Shown here: positions 55,244 through 63,825 of the stretch, piece by piece
How positions within the stretch are numbered: the first letter of the stretch is position 1
How the letters are laid out: every line of letters starts with the position of its first letter
Assembly (NCBI GenBank): GCA_947084935.1
Contig: CAMTUH010000001.1
Location: forward strand, 248,001-312,000
From: CAMTUH01 sp947084935
GTDB lineage: Bacteria; Pseudomonadota; Gammaproteobacteria; Coxiellales; Coxiellaceae
DNA length: 64,000 nucleotides
Direction of reading: 5' to 3'
Notes under the pieces: generated by a model
Database searches by the model: none
Told to the model about the DNA's origin: nothing
The model's input: the letters and a program-made list of their open reading frames with translations, nothing else
Program-made: the position numbers and the translations under genes

Positions 55244-56220
55244 TGCAGCAGCACCATCGAATTTATATTGCTGGCCACACCGGAATGGTGGGGAGCGCCT
55301 TATACCGCTTGCTTCAATCTCAGGGGTATTCGAAATTAATCGTGCGGACGCATCGAGAGTTAGATTTAATGGATCAACGTGCGGTGTTTACATTCTTCGA
55401 AAAAGAAAAACCGCAATACGTGTTTTTAGCGGCAGCCAAAGTCGGCGGCATCGTTGCCAACGATACGTACCCCGCAGAATTTATCTATAACAATCTTCAA
55501 ATTCAAGCAAACGTGATTCACGCGGCTTGGAAGGCGGGTGTTGAACGACTGCTGTTTTTAGGCTCGTCGTGTATTTATCCCCGTGATTGTCCACAACCGA
55601 TTAATGAAAGTTATTTCATGACGGGTCCTTTAGAAAAGACCAATCGACCGTATGCGACAGCGAAAATTTCGGGTATTGAGCTGTGTTGGTCGTATAATCG
55701 GCAATACGGGTGTCGATTTGTAGCAGCGATGCCTACGAATTTATATGGGCCTGGTGATCATTACGATCCCGATCATTCACACGTGATTCCCGCACTGTTG
55801 TATAAATTCCACGAAGCCAAGCGCCATCAGCAGCCGAGCGTGACCGTTTGGGGCAGTGGAAATCCAAGGCGTGAGTTTTTATATTGCGAAGATGCAGCAA
55901 ATGCCTGCGCGCACGTAATGAACTTACCTGAGGTGCTTTATGCGTCATTACTCAATGATCGCGAACCACCCATTATCAACGTCGGAGTGGGGGAAGATTT
56001 AACGGTAGGTGAATTGGCGCACAAAATTGCTCGTGTTGTTGAATACGATGGCGATATTGTATGGGATAAAAATAAGCCGGATGGAACGCCGCGGAAATTA
56101 TTGGACGTCAGTCGTATTCGTGAATTGGGATGGTCTCCAAAAATGAGTTTGGAGCGTGGATTGCAATTAACTTATCAATCATTTATTTCAAATTATGAAA
56201 AAGCTCCTATTTGTCGTTAG
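55243..56220 (+). CDS. fcl: GDP-L-fucose synthase
   Basis: 325 residues from ATG 55243 (TAATG with gmd). GHTGMVGSALYRLL, SSCIYP and YATAKISGIELCWSYNRQYG with the catalytic Tyr/Lys are all present. Epimerises at C3 and C5 and reduces C4 to give GDP-L-fucose. Together with gmd this indicates L-fucose (or a derivative) in the glycan. Confidence 0.95.
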   Translation: MQQHHRIYIAGHTGMVGSALYRLLQSQGYSKLIVRTHRELDLMDQRAVFTFFEKEKPQYVFLAAAKVGGIVANDTYPAEFIYNNLQIQANVIHAAWKAGVERLLFLGSSCIYPRDCPQPINESYFMTGPLEKTNRPYATAKISGIELCWSYNRQYGCRFVAAMPTNLYGPGDHYDPDHSHVIPALLYKFHEAKRHQQPSVTVWGSGNPRREFLYCEDAANACAHVMNLPEVLYASLLNDREPPIINVGVGEDLTVGELAHKIARVVEYDGDIVWDKNKPDGTPRKLLDVSRIRELGWSPKMSLERGLQLTYQSFISNYEKAPICR

Positions 56221-57328
56221 TGGTGCGAAGTTTTTTTTGTCGCACCGATTGACCCTCGCGCAAGCCGCGAAAAACGCAGGCTATAAAGTGCACGTCGCTA
56301 CTCCGCCGTCCGAGTTCATACAAAATATTCGCGAAGCCGGATTGATTTACCACCCCATTATGATGGATAGAGGTGGCCTCAATCCGATTAAAGATATTGC
56401 TTCGTTAATTTCTTTGTATCGATTGTATCGGAAAATAAAGCCAACGATCGTTCATCACGTCACGGTAAAACCGATTCTTTACGGTGGTTTAGCGGCTCGT
56501 TTGGCGCGAGTTCCCGGGGTGGTTCATGCGTTGACGGGTTTGGGTTATATTTTTATTTCCGAATCACGCGCTATCGCGCGGCTGCGTGGACTTATTCAGC
56601 GGGCCTATCGAATCGCTTTTCGCCATAAAAACCTGCGCGCGATCTTTCAAAACGAAGAAGATCAGGGTCAATTTATTTCGCGTAAAATTGTTGATCCGAA
56701 GAATTGCATTCTTATTGCGGGGTCGGGTGTTTGCATGTCGACGTTTACTCCTTCTGAAGAAGCGCTAGAAACTCCTTTGGTAATTTTAGCCTCGCGTTTG
56801 TTGTGGGATAAAGGAGTGGCTGAATTTGTAGAGGCTGCGCGGATTCTAAAGAAAAAAAATATTCCCTCACGATTTGCATTAATTGGAGAGGGGGACGAGG
56901 CCAACCCTGCTTCAATTCCGAAGCAACAACTCGAAGCGTGGTCAGCGGAAGGCGTCGTGGAGTGGTGGGGGGAACGATTCGACGTGCCGGAAATTATGAA
57001 ACAAGCGCACGTCGTGTGTTTGCCTTCTTACCGCGAAGGATTACCGCGCGTTTTAGTGGAAGCAGCGGCGAGCGCGCGAGCGATCATCACGACGGATACA
57101 CCGGGATGCCGGGACGTGGTTCGCCATGGAGAAAATGGACTATTAGTTAAACCCAGAAATAGCGAGGAGTTAGCATCGGCGATGGAGGTGTTAATTAATG
57201 ACGTGGAATTGAGAAAAAAAATGGGTTCGCGTGGACGCGAGATGGTCGAGGAAAAATACAGTTTGACTCGCATTATCGATCAGACTCTGAGAGTTTATGA
57301 AGATTTGGAATATACCGCTCGCACTTGA
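56195..57328 (+). CDS. GT4-family glycosyltransferase (WbcQ/PglA-like)
   Basis: 377 residues, 26 bases inside fcl. N-terminal FVVSGAKFFLSHRLTLAQAA and donor-site PSYREGLPRVLVEAAASARAII and TDTPGCRDVV match the GT4 group that transfers HexNAc or fucose onto lipid carriers. The last five residues (YTART) and the stop come from a terminal inverted repeat shared with the end of the convergent epimerase gene. Confidence 0.9.
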   Translation: MKKLLFVVSGAKFFLSHRLTLAQAAKNAGYKVHVATPPSEFIQNIREAGLIYHPIMMDRGGLNPIKDIASLISLYRLYRKIKPTIVHHVTVKPILYGGLAARLARVPGVVHALTGLGYIFISESRAIARLRGLIQRAYRIAFRHKNLRAIFQNEEDQGQFISRKIVDPKNCILIAGSGVCMSTFTPSEEALETPLVILASRLLWDKGVAEFVEAARILKKKNIPSRFALIGEGDEANPASIPKQQLEAWSAEGVVEWWGERFDVPEIMKQAHVVCLPSYREGLPRVLVEAAASARAIITTDTPGCRDVVRHGENGLLVKPRNSEELASAMEVLINDVELRKKMGSRGREMVEEKYSLTRIIDQTLRVYEDLEYTART

Positions 57329-57391
57329 AAATTCGATTTCATGTAATTAGAGATAATTCTAGTCCTCCGTCAAGTAAGTGATCATGCGCTC

Positions 57392-57578
57392 TCGCTCGGG
57401 GGTCCCGTTTGGGCTCCCGGCATTCCTCAGCTTGCGCCGCCTTGGCATAACGAGGCCGCGAAATTCGACTTCCTGTCTCAGGTTCGCTCCCTGGGACATC
57501 CCTGTCCCCAGGGACCTCGTTATGCCGGCGCGGCTCAGCTTGCGGATGCTGAGGAGCCCAAACGGGACCCCCGAGCGA
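57392..57578. repeat. Inverted-repeat element with 26-base perfect arms
   Basis: Arms 57392-57417 and 57553-57578 match perfectly. The inner parts CTTGGCATAACGAGG and CCTCGTTATGCC also pair. The centre contains GCGAAATTCGAC and TGTCTCAGG, which occur inverted in the next element. Confidence 0.88.
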
Positions 57579-57623
57579 CAGCATCAGCAGAATTTACAGA
57601 AAATTTGACAAGACACTGGTTTT

Positions 57624-57821
57624 GTAACGAGCCAGAGGGAAGCAACTCGCTCCCTCCAGCATCCGCAGGCTGAGCCGCGTCGGAATAAACCGGGATCTGG
57701 GGCTGGAAGCCCCAGAAAGCGAATCCTGAGACAGGGATGTCGAATTTCGCGACCGGTTTATTCCAAGACGGCGCAAGCCGAGGAATGCCCGGGAGCGAGT
57801 TGCTTCCCTCTGGCCCGTTAC
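57624..57821. repeat. Inverted-repeat element with 31-base arms
   Basis: Arms 57624-57654 and 57791-57821 differ at one base. Inner arm GGAATAAACCGG pairs with CCGGTTTATTCC. Its core (TGAGACAGG, GTCGAATTTCGC) is the same as the element at 57392-57578 but inverted. Confidence 0.88.
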
Positions 57822-57852
57822 AGAACAATCTTTATTACATGAGATCGCATTT

Positions 57853-58866
57853 TCAAGTGCGAGCGGTATAGTATTTCAAATACCATTCCACAAACTTTTT
57901 AATGCCTTCTTCCAAGGAAGTTTTGGGTTTATAACCACAATCTTTTTCAAGGCGAGAAATATCCGCATACGTTTCCGCCACGTCACCCGGCTGCATGGGT
58001 AACATATTTATAATGGCTTTTTTATTGAGTATCTTTTCAAGAGACCCAACAAAATCCATTAAAGCGATGGGTCGATGACTGCCAATATTGTAAATTCGAT
58101 AAGGTGCGCGGCTGGTAGCGGGGTCAGGGTGTTTTCCCGACCAGGTAGCGTCTGGCGTGGGTGGGTGATCGAGCGCGAGGATCACGCCATTGACGATATC
58201 ATCAATGAACGTGAAATCCCGCGACATTTTCCCGTGGTTATAAACGTCGATGGGTTGGTTGGCTAACATGCTGCGAGTGAATTTAAACAACGCCATGTCG
58301 GGCCTGCCCCACGGTCCGTACACCGTGAAAAATCGAAGACCCGTGCACGGAATATGAAATAAATGTGCGTAGCTGTGTGCCATGAGTTCATTGGCTTTTT
58401 TGGTAGCTGCGTATAACGCGAGCGGGTGATCCACGTTATCACTTTCTGAAAAAGGGAATTTTTCATTTGCACCATAAACCGAACTCGATGAAGCAAAAAC
58501 TAAATGTTTTACATTTTGTTGGCGACACCCTTCTAAAATATGGCCGAATCCCGTCATATTAGAATCGACGTACGCGTAGGGATCGGTGAGCGAGTAGCGA
58601 ACGCCTGCTTGAGCGGCCATGTGAAGAACGGCATCGAACGAATGTTCTTTAAATAACTTATCCATTGCTGCTCGATTCGCAATATCTTCTTTAACAAAAT
58701 GGAATCGGTCGTTATTTTCGAGCAGCGCAAGGCGCGATTTTTTCAATGAGACGTCGTAATAATTGTTGAGGTTGTCGAGACCCAGAACGCGGTCACCGCG
58801 TTGCAGCAAGTGTTGCGTTAAATGAAACCCAATAAAACCCGCACAACCCGTGACTAATACGCGCAT
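57853..58866 (-). CDS. UDP-uronate 4-epimerase (UDP-glucuronate/GalNAcA epimerase type)
   Basis: 337 residues from the ATG at 58866. Extended SDR with GCAGFIGFHLTQHLLQRGD, NNYYDVSLKK, SSSSVYG and YAATKKANE (Tyr/Lys). The NNYYDV stretch places it with UDP-GlcA epimerases (WbnF/LpsL/Cap1J). It is coupled (TAATG) to the TviB-like dehydrogenase, so UDP-GalA or UDP-GalNAcA are the likely products. The C-terminal YTART is shared with the convergent glycosyltransferase. Confidence 0.9.
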   Translation of the reverse strand: MRVLVTGCAGFIGFHLTQHLLQRGDRVLGLDNLNNYYDVSLKKSRLALLENNDRFHFVKEDIANRAAMDKLFKEHSFDAVLHMAAQAGVRYSLTDPYAYVDSNMTGFGHILEGCRQQNVKHLVFASSSSVYGANEKFPFSESDNVDHPLALYAATKKANELMAHSYAHLFHIPCTGLRFFTVYGPWGRPDMALFKFTRSMLANQPIDVYNHGKMSRDFTFIDDIVNGVILALDHPPTPDATWSGKHPDPATSRAPYRIYNIGSHRPIALMDFVGSLEKILNKKAIINMLPMQPGDVAETYADISRLEKDCGYKPKTSLEEGIKKFVEWYLKYYTART

Positions 58867-60158
58867 TACAATCTCCAGAGTTTTATGCCATTTAACGCGC
58901 ACGCGTTGGCATCTAAAAGACCTTTGACGTCCATGATAATGGGATGATTGGCGAACTTGGCCTGATAATCGGATAAGGAGTATTGACGGAATTGATCGTG
59001 AGCGACGGCGAGAATGAGTGCGTCAACACCGCGAATCGACTCCCACGATTGCAGGTTAATGTTATACAGTTCTTTAGCTTCATCGGGATTCGCATTGGGA
59101 TCGTGTACGAGGCAAGTAACACCGTAATCGGTTAATTCGTTGATGATGTCGACGACTTTAGAATTACGTAAATCGGGGCAATTTTCTTTAAACGTTAACC
59201 CCAAGATAGCGACTTTTGATCCTTTAACCGGGTAACCAGCAAGAATCATTTGTTTGATGGTTTGTTCGGCGATGTATTTACCCATGTAATCGTTGATGCG
59301 GCGCCCTGCAAGAATAACTTCGGGTTGATAACCGTAACGCTGAGCTTGATACGTGAGATAAAAAGGATCGACGCCAATGCAATGTCCGCCAACAAGACCC
59401 GGTTTAAACGGTAAAAAATTCCATTTGGTTACGGCAGCGGCCAGTATTTCTTGTGTGTCTAAGTTCATCCGATTAAAAATAATCGCGAGTTCATTCATGA
59501 GCGCGATGTTTAAATCGCGCTGGGTATTTTCAATGACTTTTGCGGCTTCTGCGATGCGAATGGAAGGCGCACGGTATATGCCGGCGGTCACTACGTTTCC
59601 GTATAAGTGGGCGACGATATCGAGTGTTTTAGGATCGGATCCCGATACCACTTTGGTAATGGTTTCGAGGCGATGATTTTTGTCGCCGGGGTTTATGCGT
59701 TCGGGTGAATAGCCAACCGTAAAGTCGCTACCGAATTTTAATCCGGATGCTGCTTCTAAAACGGGAACGCAATCGTCTTCGGTGGCGCCGGGATAAACAG
59801 TGGATTCGTAGACAACGATATCGCCGCGCTTTAAATAACGTCCTACGGTTTCGGAAGCGGCTAGCAATAAGTTTAGATCGGGTAATTTAGAGTGATTAAT
59901 GGGTGTCGGAACTGCTACGATGTAAAAGTTGGCTTGGGAGAGGTCGTCGGAATTATCGGTGAAGTGGATGTTGCTGTTGTTTAATGTTTGCGGGTCGACT
60001 TCCCCAGAAGCATCGCAGCCCGTTTTGAGCTCGGCAATGCGTTTTTTGTTTTGGTCATATCCGATGACACGACTGTACCGACTGAAAGCGGTGGCTACGG
60101 GTAGACCCACGTAGCCGAGACCGATGACTGCAATGTTCCTTTTGTAGGCGTCTTTCAT
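58866..60158 (-). CDS. UDP-N-acetylhexosamine 6-dehydrogenase (TviB/WbpA-type)
   Basis: 430 residues from ATG 60158; the longer frame to 60281 is repeat DNA. GLGYVGLPVATAFSRY for NAD, ESTVYPGATEDDC and catalytic Cys in VGGHCIGVDPFYLT. Oxidises UDP-GlcNAc or UDP-GalNAc to the uronate in two steps. It forms a pair with the epimerase downstream, as in Vi antigen (tviB-tviC). Other cluster members could be the user of the product. Confidence 0.92.
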   Translation of the reverse strand: MKDAYKRNIAVIGLGYVGLPVATAFSRYSRVIGYDQNKKRIAELKTGCDASGEVDPQTLNNSNIHFTDNSDDLSQANFYIVAVPTPINHSKLPDLNLLLAASETVGRYLKRGDIVVYESTVYPGATEDDCVPVLEAASGLKFGSDFTVGYSPERINPGDKNHRLETITKVVSGSDPKTLDIVAHLYGNVVTAGIYRAPSIRIAEAAKVIENTQRDLNIALMNELAIIFNRMNLDTQEILAAAVTKWNFLPFKPGLVGGHCIGVDPFYLTYQAQRYGYQPEVILAGRRINDYMGKYIAEQTIKQMILAGYPVKGSKVAILGLTFKENCPDLRNSKVVDIINELTDYGVTCLVHDPNANPDEAKELYNINLQSWESIRGVDALILAVAHDQFRQYSLSDYQAKFANHPIIMDVKGLLDANACALNGIKLWRL

Positions 60159-60212
60159 GGTGGAAGATTTTAGCGTATGTTGGGTGAGAAGGGTAGGTTG
60201 GGCTACAATTGG

Positions 60213-60326
60213 GGCTGTATCTCGGGGGTGTTTGGGTTCCGACACGCCGTGAATACATCCGTGTAGGCTCGGACGCAACATCCCTGTTGCGTACGGTCGT
60301 CACCCAAACACCCCACTCGTACAGCC
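60213..60326. repeat. Inverted-repeat element before ugd
   Basis: GGCTGTA and GGGGTGTTTGGGT (60213-60237) are mirrored at 60302-60326 with a few mismatches in the middle. Two small stems, ACGCAACATCCCTGTTGCGT and one around GTGAATACATCC, lie in the loop. It fills the divergent region between the dehydrogenase and ugd together with family B copy 2. Confidence 0.78.
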
Positions 60327-60336
60327 ACCGCAAGTT

Positions 60337-60368
60337 TGTAGCCTCGGTGAGCTTTGCGAACCGAGGAA
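60337..60368. repeat. Family B hairpin, copy 2
   Basis: Identical over 31 bases to 44421-44451 (CCTCGG...CCGAGG). Located 57 bases before the ugd ATG at 60425. Confidence 0.75.
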
Positions 60369-60424
60369 TTAGGTTGGAATACCTAAATAAGTTTTCCTAA
60401 ATGCTGAAGGTAAAGGCAGGAAAT

Positions 60425-61795
60425 ATGAACGTTGCTGTTTACGGCGCCGGTTATGTTGGTTTAGTCAGTGCGGTGTGTCTGGCGGAGCTGGGTCATCGTG
60501 TGTGTTGCTTTGATGTGGATAAGGGGAAAATTGCGGCTCTGCAAAAAGGGAAATTGCCCATCTACGAGCAAGGGCTTGAGCCGCTGTTAGTAAAGAACTT
60601 AGCAGCAAAACGCATTCATTTTACCCACGATTGTGCTCAAGCCGGTTCTTTTGGCGAGATCAAAATCATCGCGGTTGGCACGCCCTCGAATCCAGACGGT
60701 TCCGTGAATTTACACTATATCGATCAAGTCGCTGAGATGCTGGGCGAACAGTTATCGGAATATTGCGTCATTGTGATTAAATCGACGGTGCCGGTGGGTA
60801 CGTCGGAACGATTGAAAAAAATAATCGATGCTAAGTTAAGTGAGCGTGGCATTTCTATTTCTTACGACGTGATTTCAAATCCTGAATTTTTGAAAGAGGG
60901 AGAAGCCGTCAGAGATTTCATGCAGCCCGATCGCATCGTGATTGGCACTTCTTCGGGTCGCGCCATTGAATCGATGCGGATACTTTATGATTTTTTTATT
61001 CAAAAAAATACGCCTTTTATCGTGATGGATACGCGTTCGGCTGAATTAACAAAATACGTGGCGAACGCATTTTTAGCGACTAAAATAAGTTTTATGAACG
61101 AAATGAGTCGATTGGCGGAGGCCTTCGATGCCGATATCGAAAAAATAAAAGAAGCGCTTGGGGCGGATCCGCGCATCGGAAATAAATTTATTAATCCCGG
61201 CTGTGGATTTGGTGGGTCGTGTTTCCCAAAAGACATCGATGCGCTGTTAACGCAGTCGCAGCAGGTTGGCGTGTCAGTTTCCATTATTAACGCCGTACGA
61301 GAGGTTAACGAAGCTCAGAAGCAAATTGTATTTGATAAAATTCACCGTTATTTTAAGGGGAATTTAAAGGATCGAGTCATCGCGCTGTGGGGTCTTGCTT
61401 TCAAGCAAAATACAGACGATATTCGGTCTGCGCCCAGTCGGGTACTGATGGAATGCTTGTGGAAATCCGGTGCTCGTGTTCAGGCGTACGATCCTTTAGC
61501 CATGAATAACGTGAAACGGGAATACGCGAATTTTTCGGGGCTCACGCTTTGCTCGTCTGCACAGGAAGCACTGATCGGAGCCGATGCGTTGGCGATCGTG
61601 ACGGAATGGGATGAGTTCAGAAAAATGGATTTGTCATTGATTAAAAATCAACTGCGTTTCCCCGTGATTTTTGATGGAAGAAACCTATTTGATCCTGCTC
61701 AATTAAAAATGATAGGATTTGATTATTTTCCGATTGGAAGGAAGGCCGAATGGACGCGACGCGACATACCGCTGGCAGTCATAGATTCACGCTGA
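60425..61795 (+). CDS. ugd: UDP-glucose 6-dehydrogenase
   Basis: 456 residues from ATG 60425, ahead of which AGGCAGGA is a plausible ribosome-binding site. GAGYVGLVSAVCLAELGH for NAD binding, STVPVGTS, and the active-site Cys in NPGCGFGGSCFPKD. Converts UDP-glucose to UDP-glucuronate, the substrate for the epimerase at 57853. Overlaps the symporter gene by 46 bases. Confidence 0.94.
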   Translation: MNVAVYGAGYVGLVSAVCLAELGHRVCCFDVDKGKIAALQKGKLPIYEQGLEPLLVKNLAAKRIHFTHDCAQAGSFGEIKIIAVGTPSNPDGSVNLHYIDQVAEMLGEQLSEYCVIVIKSTVPVGTSERLKKIIDAKLSERGISISYDVISNPEFLKEGEAVRDFMQPDRIVIGTSSGRAIESMRILYDFFIQKNTPFIVMDTRSAELTKYVANAFLATKISFMNEMSRLAEAFDADIEKIKEALGADPRIGNKFINPGCGFGGSCFPKDIDALLTQSQQVGVSVSIINAVREVNEAQKQIVFDKIHRYFKGNLKDRVIALWGLAFKQNTDDIRSAPSRVLMECLWKSGARVQAYDPLAMNNVKREYANFSGLTLCSSAQEALIGADALAIVTEWDEFRKMDLSLIKNQLRFPVIFDGRNLFDPAQLKMIGFDYFPIGRKAEWTRRDIPLAVIDSR

Positions 61796-63027
61796 AAATA
61801 CTTATTGGAATGAGTGCGGGAATAGTGATGGGTATTCTCGTCAAATGGATTCCTTTTTCGGAATCCACGCGATTGTTTCTGGTTGATAATATTTTTCAGC
61901 TCGGCGGACAGCTATTTTTAAATTTAATCAAATTATTGGTGATTCCGATTGTGTTTGTTTCTTTGGTGTATGGAAGCGCCTCGCTGGGCAGTCTGGGAAA
62001 GCTGGGACGAATCGGTGGAAAGACGATTATTCTCTATCTTTTGACTACTGCGATTGCCGTTTTAATCGCGTTAATAGTGGCAAGTTTGTTTGACGTTGGG
62101 ACGGGTTTGTCGCTTGCCGAACCGACTCGTTTTGTAGTTCCAGCACGACCCTCTTTCTCATCGTTGTTGCTGAGTATAATCCCAGAAAATCCATTTCGGG
62201 CCTTAGCTGAAGGCAATTTGTTGCAAGTGATTGTGTTTTCTTTGTTGTTTGGCGTGGCAATCGCTGCTTCTGGCGCAAGGGGGAAACGGATAGCCGACGC
62301 CTTCCACTCGATTAATACTGTGCTGTTGAAATTAATTTTCATGATCATGAAGGTGGCGCCTTATGGTGTGTTTTTCTTATTAGCGGCGTTGTTTGCGAAA
62401 ATCGGCTTTAGAGCGATTGCACATTTAGTGGGATATTTTTTTGTGGTGCTGATGGTGTTGGCGATTCAATTATTCGGTGTTTATGGTTTTTTTCTTAGTG
62501 TTGTTGGAGGCCTAAATCCACTGACTTTTTTCCGAAAAATGTATACGGCGATGTTATTTGCTTTCAGCGTATCGAGTAGCAATGCGTCGATACCGGTTGT
62601 GTTGCGGACGGTTGAATTTCGACTCGGAGTCAAAAATTCCGTTGCCGCTTTCGTGATACCGCTGGGTGCAACCATCAACATGGATGGCACGGCCATTATG
62701 CAAGGAGTAGCGACGGTATTTATCGCGCATGCGTATAATATTTCCATTGGTTTTGTTGGATATCTCACGGTGATTACGATGTCGACGTTGGCTTCTATTG
62801 GAACGGCGGGTGTTCCGGGGGTAGGATTAATTACTTTGGCAATGGTGTTGCAACAAGTGGGGTTGCCGATAGAAGGCATCGCGTTGATTATTGGCATCGA
62901 TCGTCTGTTGGATATGGCCCGAACGGTGATCAATATTTCGGGAGATGCGATGGTGGCTTGTGTCGTTGGAAAAAGTGAACGGGCGTTTCGATCGGAGGTC
63001 TTCAAGAGTGTCGGTGAGCATTCTTGA
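61750..63027 (+). CDS. Dicarboxylate/amino acid:cation symporter (DAACS)
   Basis: 425 residues, about eight hydrophobic segments and two hairpins. The substrate loop SSSNASIPV and the MDGTA motif (NMDGTAIMQG) are those of GltP/DctA, which carry glutamate, aspartate or C4-dicarboxylates with H+ or Na+. It overlaps ugd by 46 bases, so part of its N-terminus may be lost if a later ATG (61810) is used. Not obviously part of glycan synthesis. Confidence 0.9.
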   Translation: MDATRHTAGSHRFTLKILIGMSAGIVMGILVKWIPFSESTRLFLVDNIFQLGGQLFLNLIKLLVIPIVFVSLVYGSASLGSLGKLGRIGGKTIILYLLTTAIAVLIALIVASLFDVGTGLSLAEPTRFVVPARPSFSSLLLSIIPENPFRALAEGNLLQVIVFSLLFGVAIAASGARGKRIADAFHSINTVLLKLIFMIMKVAPYGVFFLLAALFAKIGFRAIAHLVGYFFVVLMVLAIQLFGVYGFFLSVVGGLNPLTFFRKMYTAMLFAFSVSSSNASIPVVLRTVEFRLGVKNSVAAFVIPLGATINMDGTAIMQGVATVFIAHAYNISIGFVGYLTVITMSTLASIGTAGVPGVGLITLAMVLQQVGLPIEGIALIIGIDRLLDMARTVINISGDAMVACVVGKSERAFRSEVFKSVGEHS

Positions 63028-63052
63028 GGTTCGATAAAAAAGAGGATTGATA

Positions 63053-63817
63053 ATGGAGATTAAAAATCAAGTCGCTGTCATTACGGGCGGTGGATCGGGG
63101 ATGGGTGCGGCGACGGCGAAACATTTGCATCAGCAAGGAGTGCGCGTGGCCGTTATTGACAATCGTCTTGAAAATGCAGAGCGCGTTGCCAAAGAAGTTA
63201 ATGGATTAGCAGTTGAGTGCGACGTCCGCGATGCCGACAGTGCAAAACGCGCTATTACTGCAGTCGTAAAAGAATTTCACCGGATTACCGTTTGTGTCAA
63301 TTGCGCGGGGATTGCTCCGGCGGGTCGCATCGTGGGGCGAGAGGGCGCGCTGCCCTTAGAAGATTTTCGACGAGTAATCGACGTAAATTTAATTGGCACC
63401 TTTAATGTTTTACGCCTGTGTGCGGAGCAGATGATGAAACAAGAGCCCGTCAATAACGACGGTGAGCGTGGAGTTATTATTAATACCGCTTCCATTGCGG
63501 CATACGAAGGACAGATCGGACAAGCGGCTTACAGCGCTTCTAAAGGCGGCGTGGTTGCGCTCACGTTACCGGCGGCTCGGGAATTTGCGAAGTTTGGAAT
63601 TCGCGTGATGACGATTGCGCCGGGTGTTATTTCAACGCCGATGATGGAAGGTATGCCCGATGCGGTCCAGGACAGTTTGGCGGCTTCGGTACCTTTTCCG
63701 CATCGATTGGGTCACGCGAGTGAATACGCGTCGTTGGTGGAACACATTATTCAAAATACGTATTTAAACGGATCGGTTATTCGTTTGGATGGCGCATTGC
63801 GGATGTTAGCGAAGTAA
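63053..63817 (+). CDS. SDR-family dehydrogenase, 3-hydroxyacyl-CoA dehydrogenase type II-like
   Basis: 254 residues from ATG 63053. TGGGSGMGAATAKHL for NAD, NCAGIA, and the catalytic Ser and YSASKGG. The overall pattern with the LPxAREFAKFGIRVMTIAPG stretch is that of type II 3-hydroxyacyl-CoA dehydrogenases (HSD10-like). GAGG-rich bases precede it. Fatty acid role inferred from family only. Confidence 0.88.
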   Translation: MEIKNQVAVITGGGSGMGAATAKHLHQQGVRVAVIDNRLENAERVAKEVNGLAVECDVRDADSAKRAITAVVKEFHRITVCVNCAGIAPAGRIVGREGALPLEDFRRVIDVNLIGTFNVLRLCAEQMMKQEPVNNDGERGVIINTASIAAYEGQIGQAAYSASKGGVVALTLPAAREFAKFGIRVMTIAPGVISTPMMEGMPDAVQDSLAASVPFPHRLGHASEYASLVEHIIQNTYLNGSVIRLDGALRMLAK

Positions 63818-63825
63818 TTGCATCT

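Larger units (their letters stand above)
57312..57870. repeat. Composite inverted-repeat block between two convergent genes
   Basis: The ends 57312-57347 and 57836-57870 are inverted copies (about 90 percent identical) that code for the same C-terminal residues TART and stop on both strands. Inside lie two further long inverted repeats (57392-57578 and 57624-57821). The 523-base non-coding stretch holds nothing else; reading frames in it are repeat sequence. It could be a nested insertion block, or it could serve as a bidirectional terminator. Confidence 0.85.

Noticed and set aside
57339..57828. Several open frames of 60-97 codons on both strands
   Set aside because: They are made of palindromic repeats and mirror each other; no protein-like features.
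60159..60281. N-terminal extension of the TviB-like gene
   Set aside because: The extra codons are in the inverted-repeat element; the ATG at 60158 gives the family-typical start.
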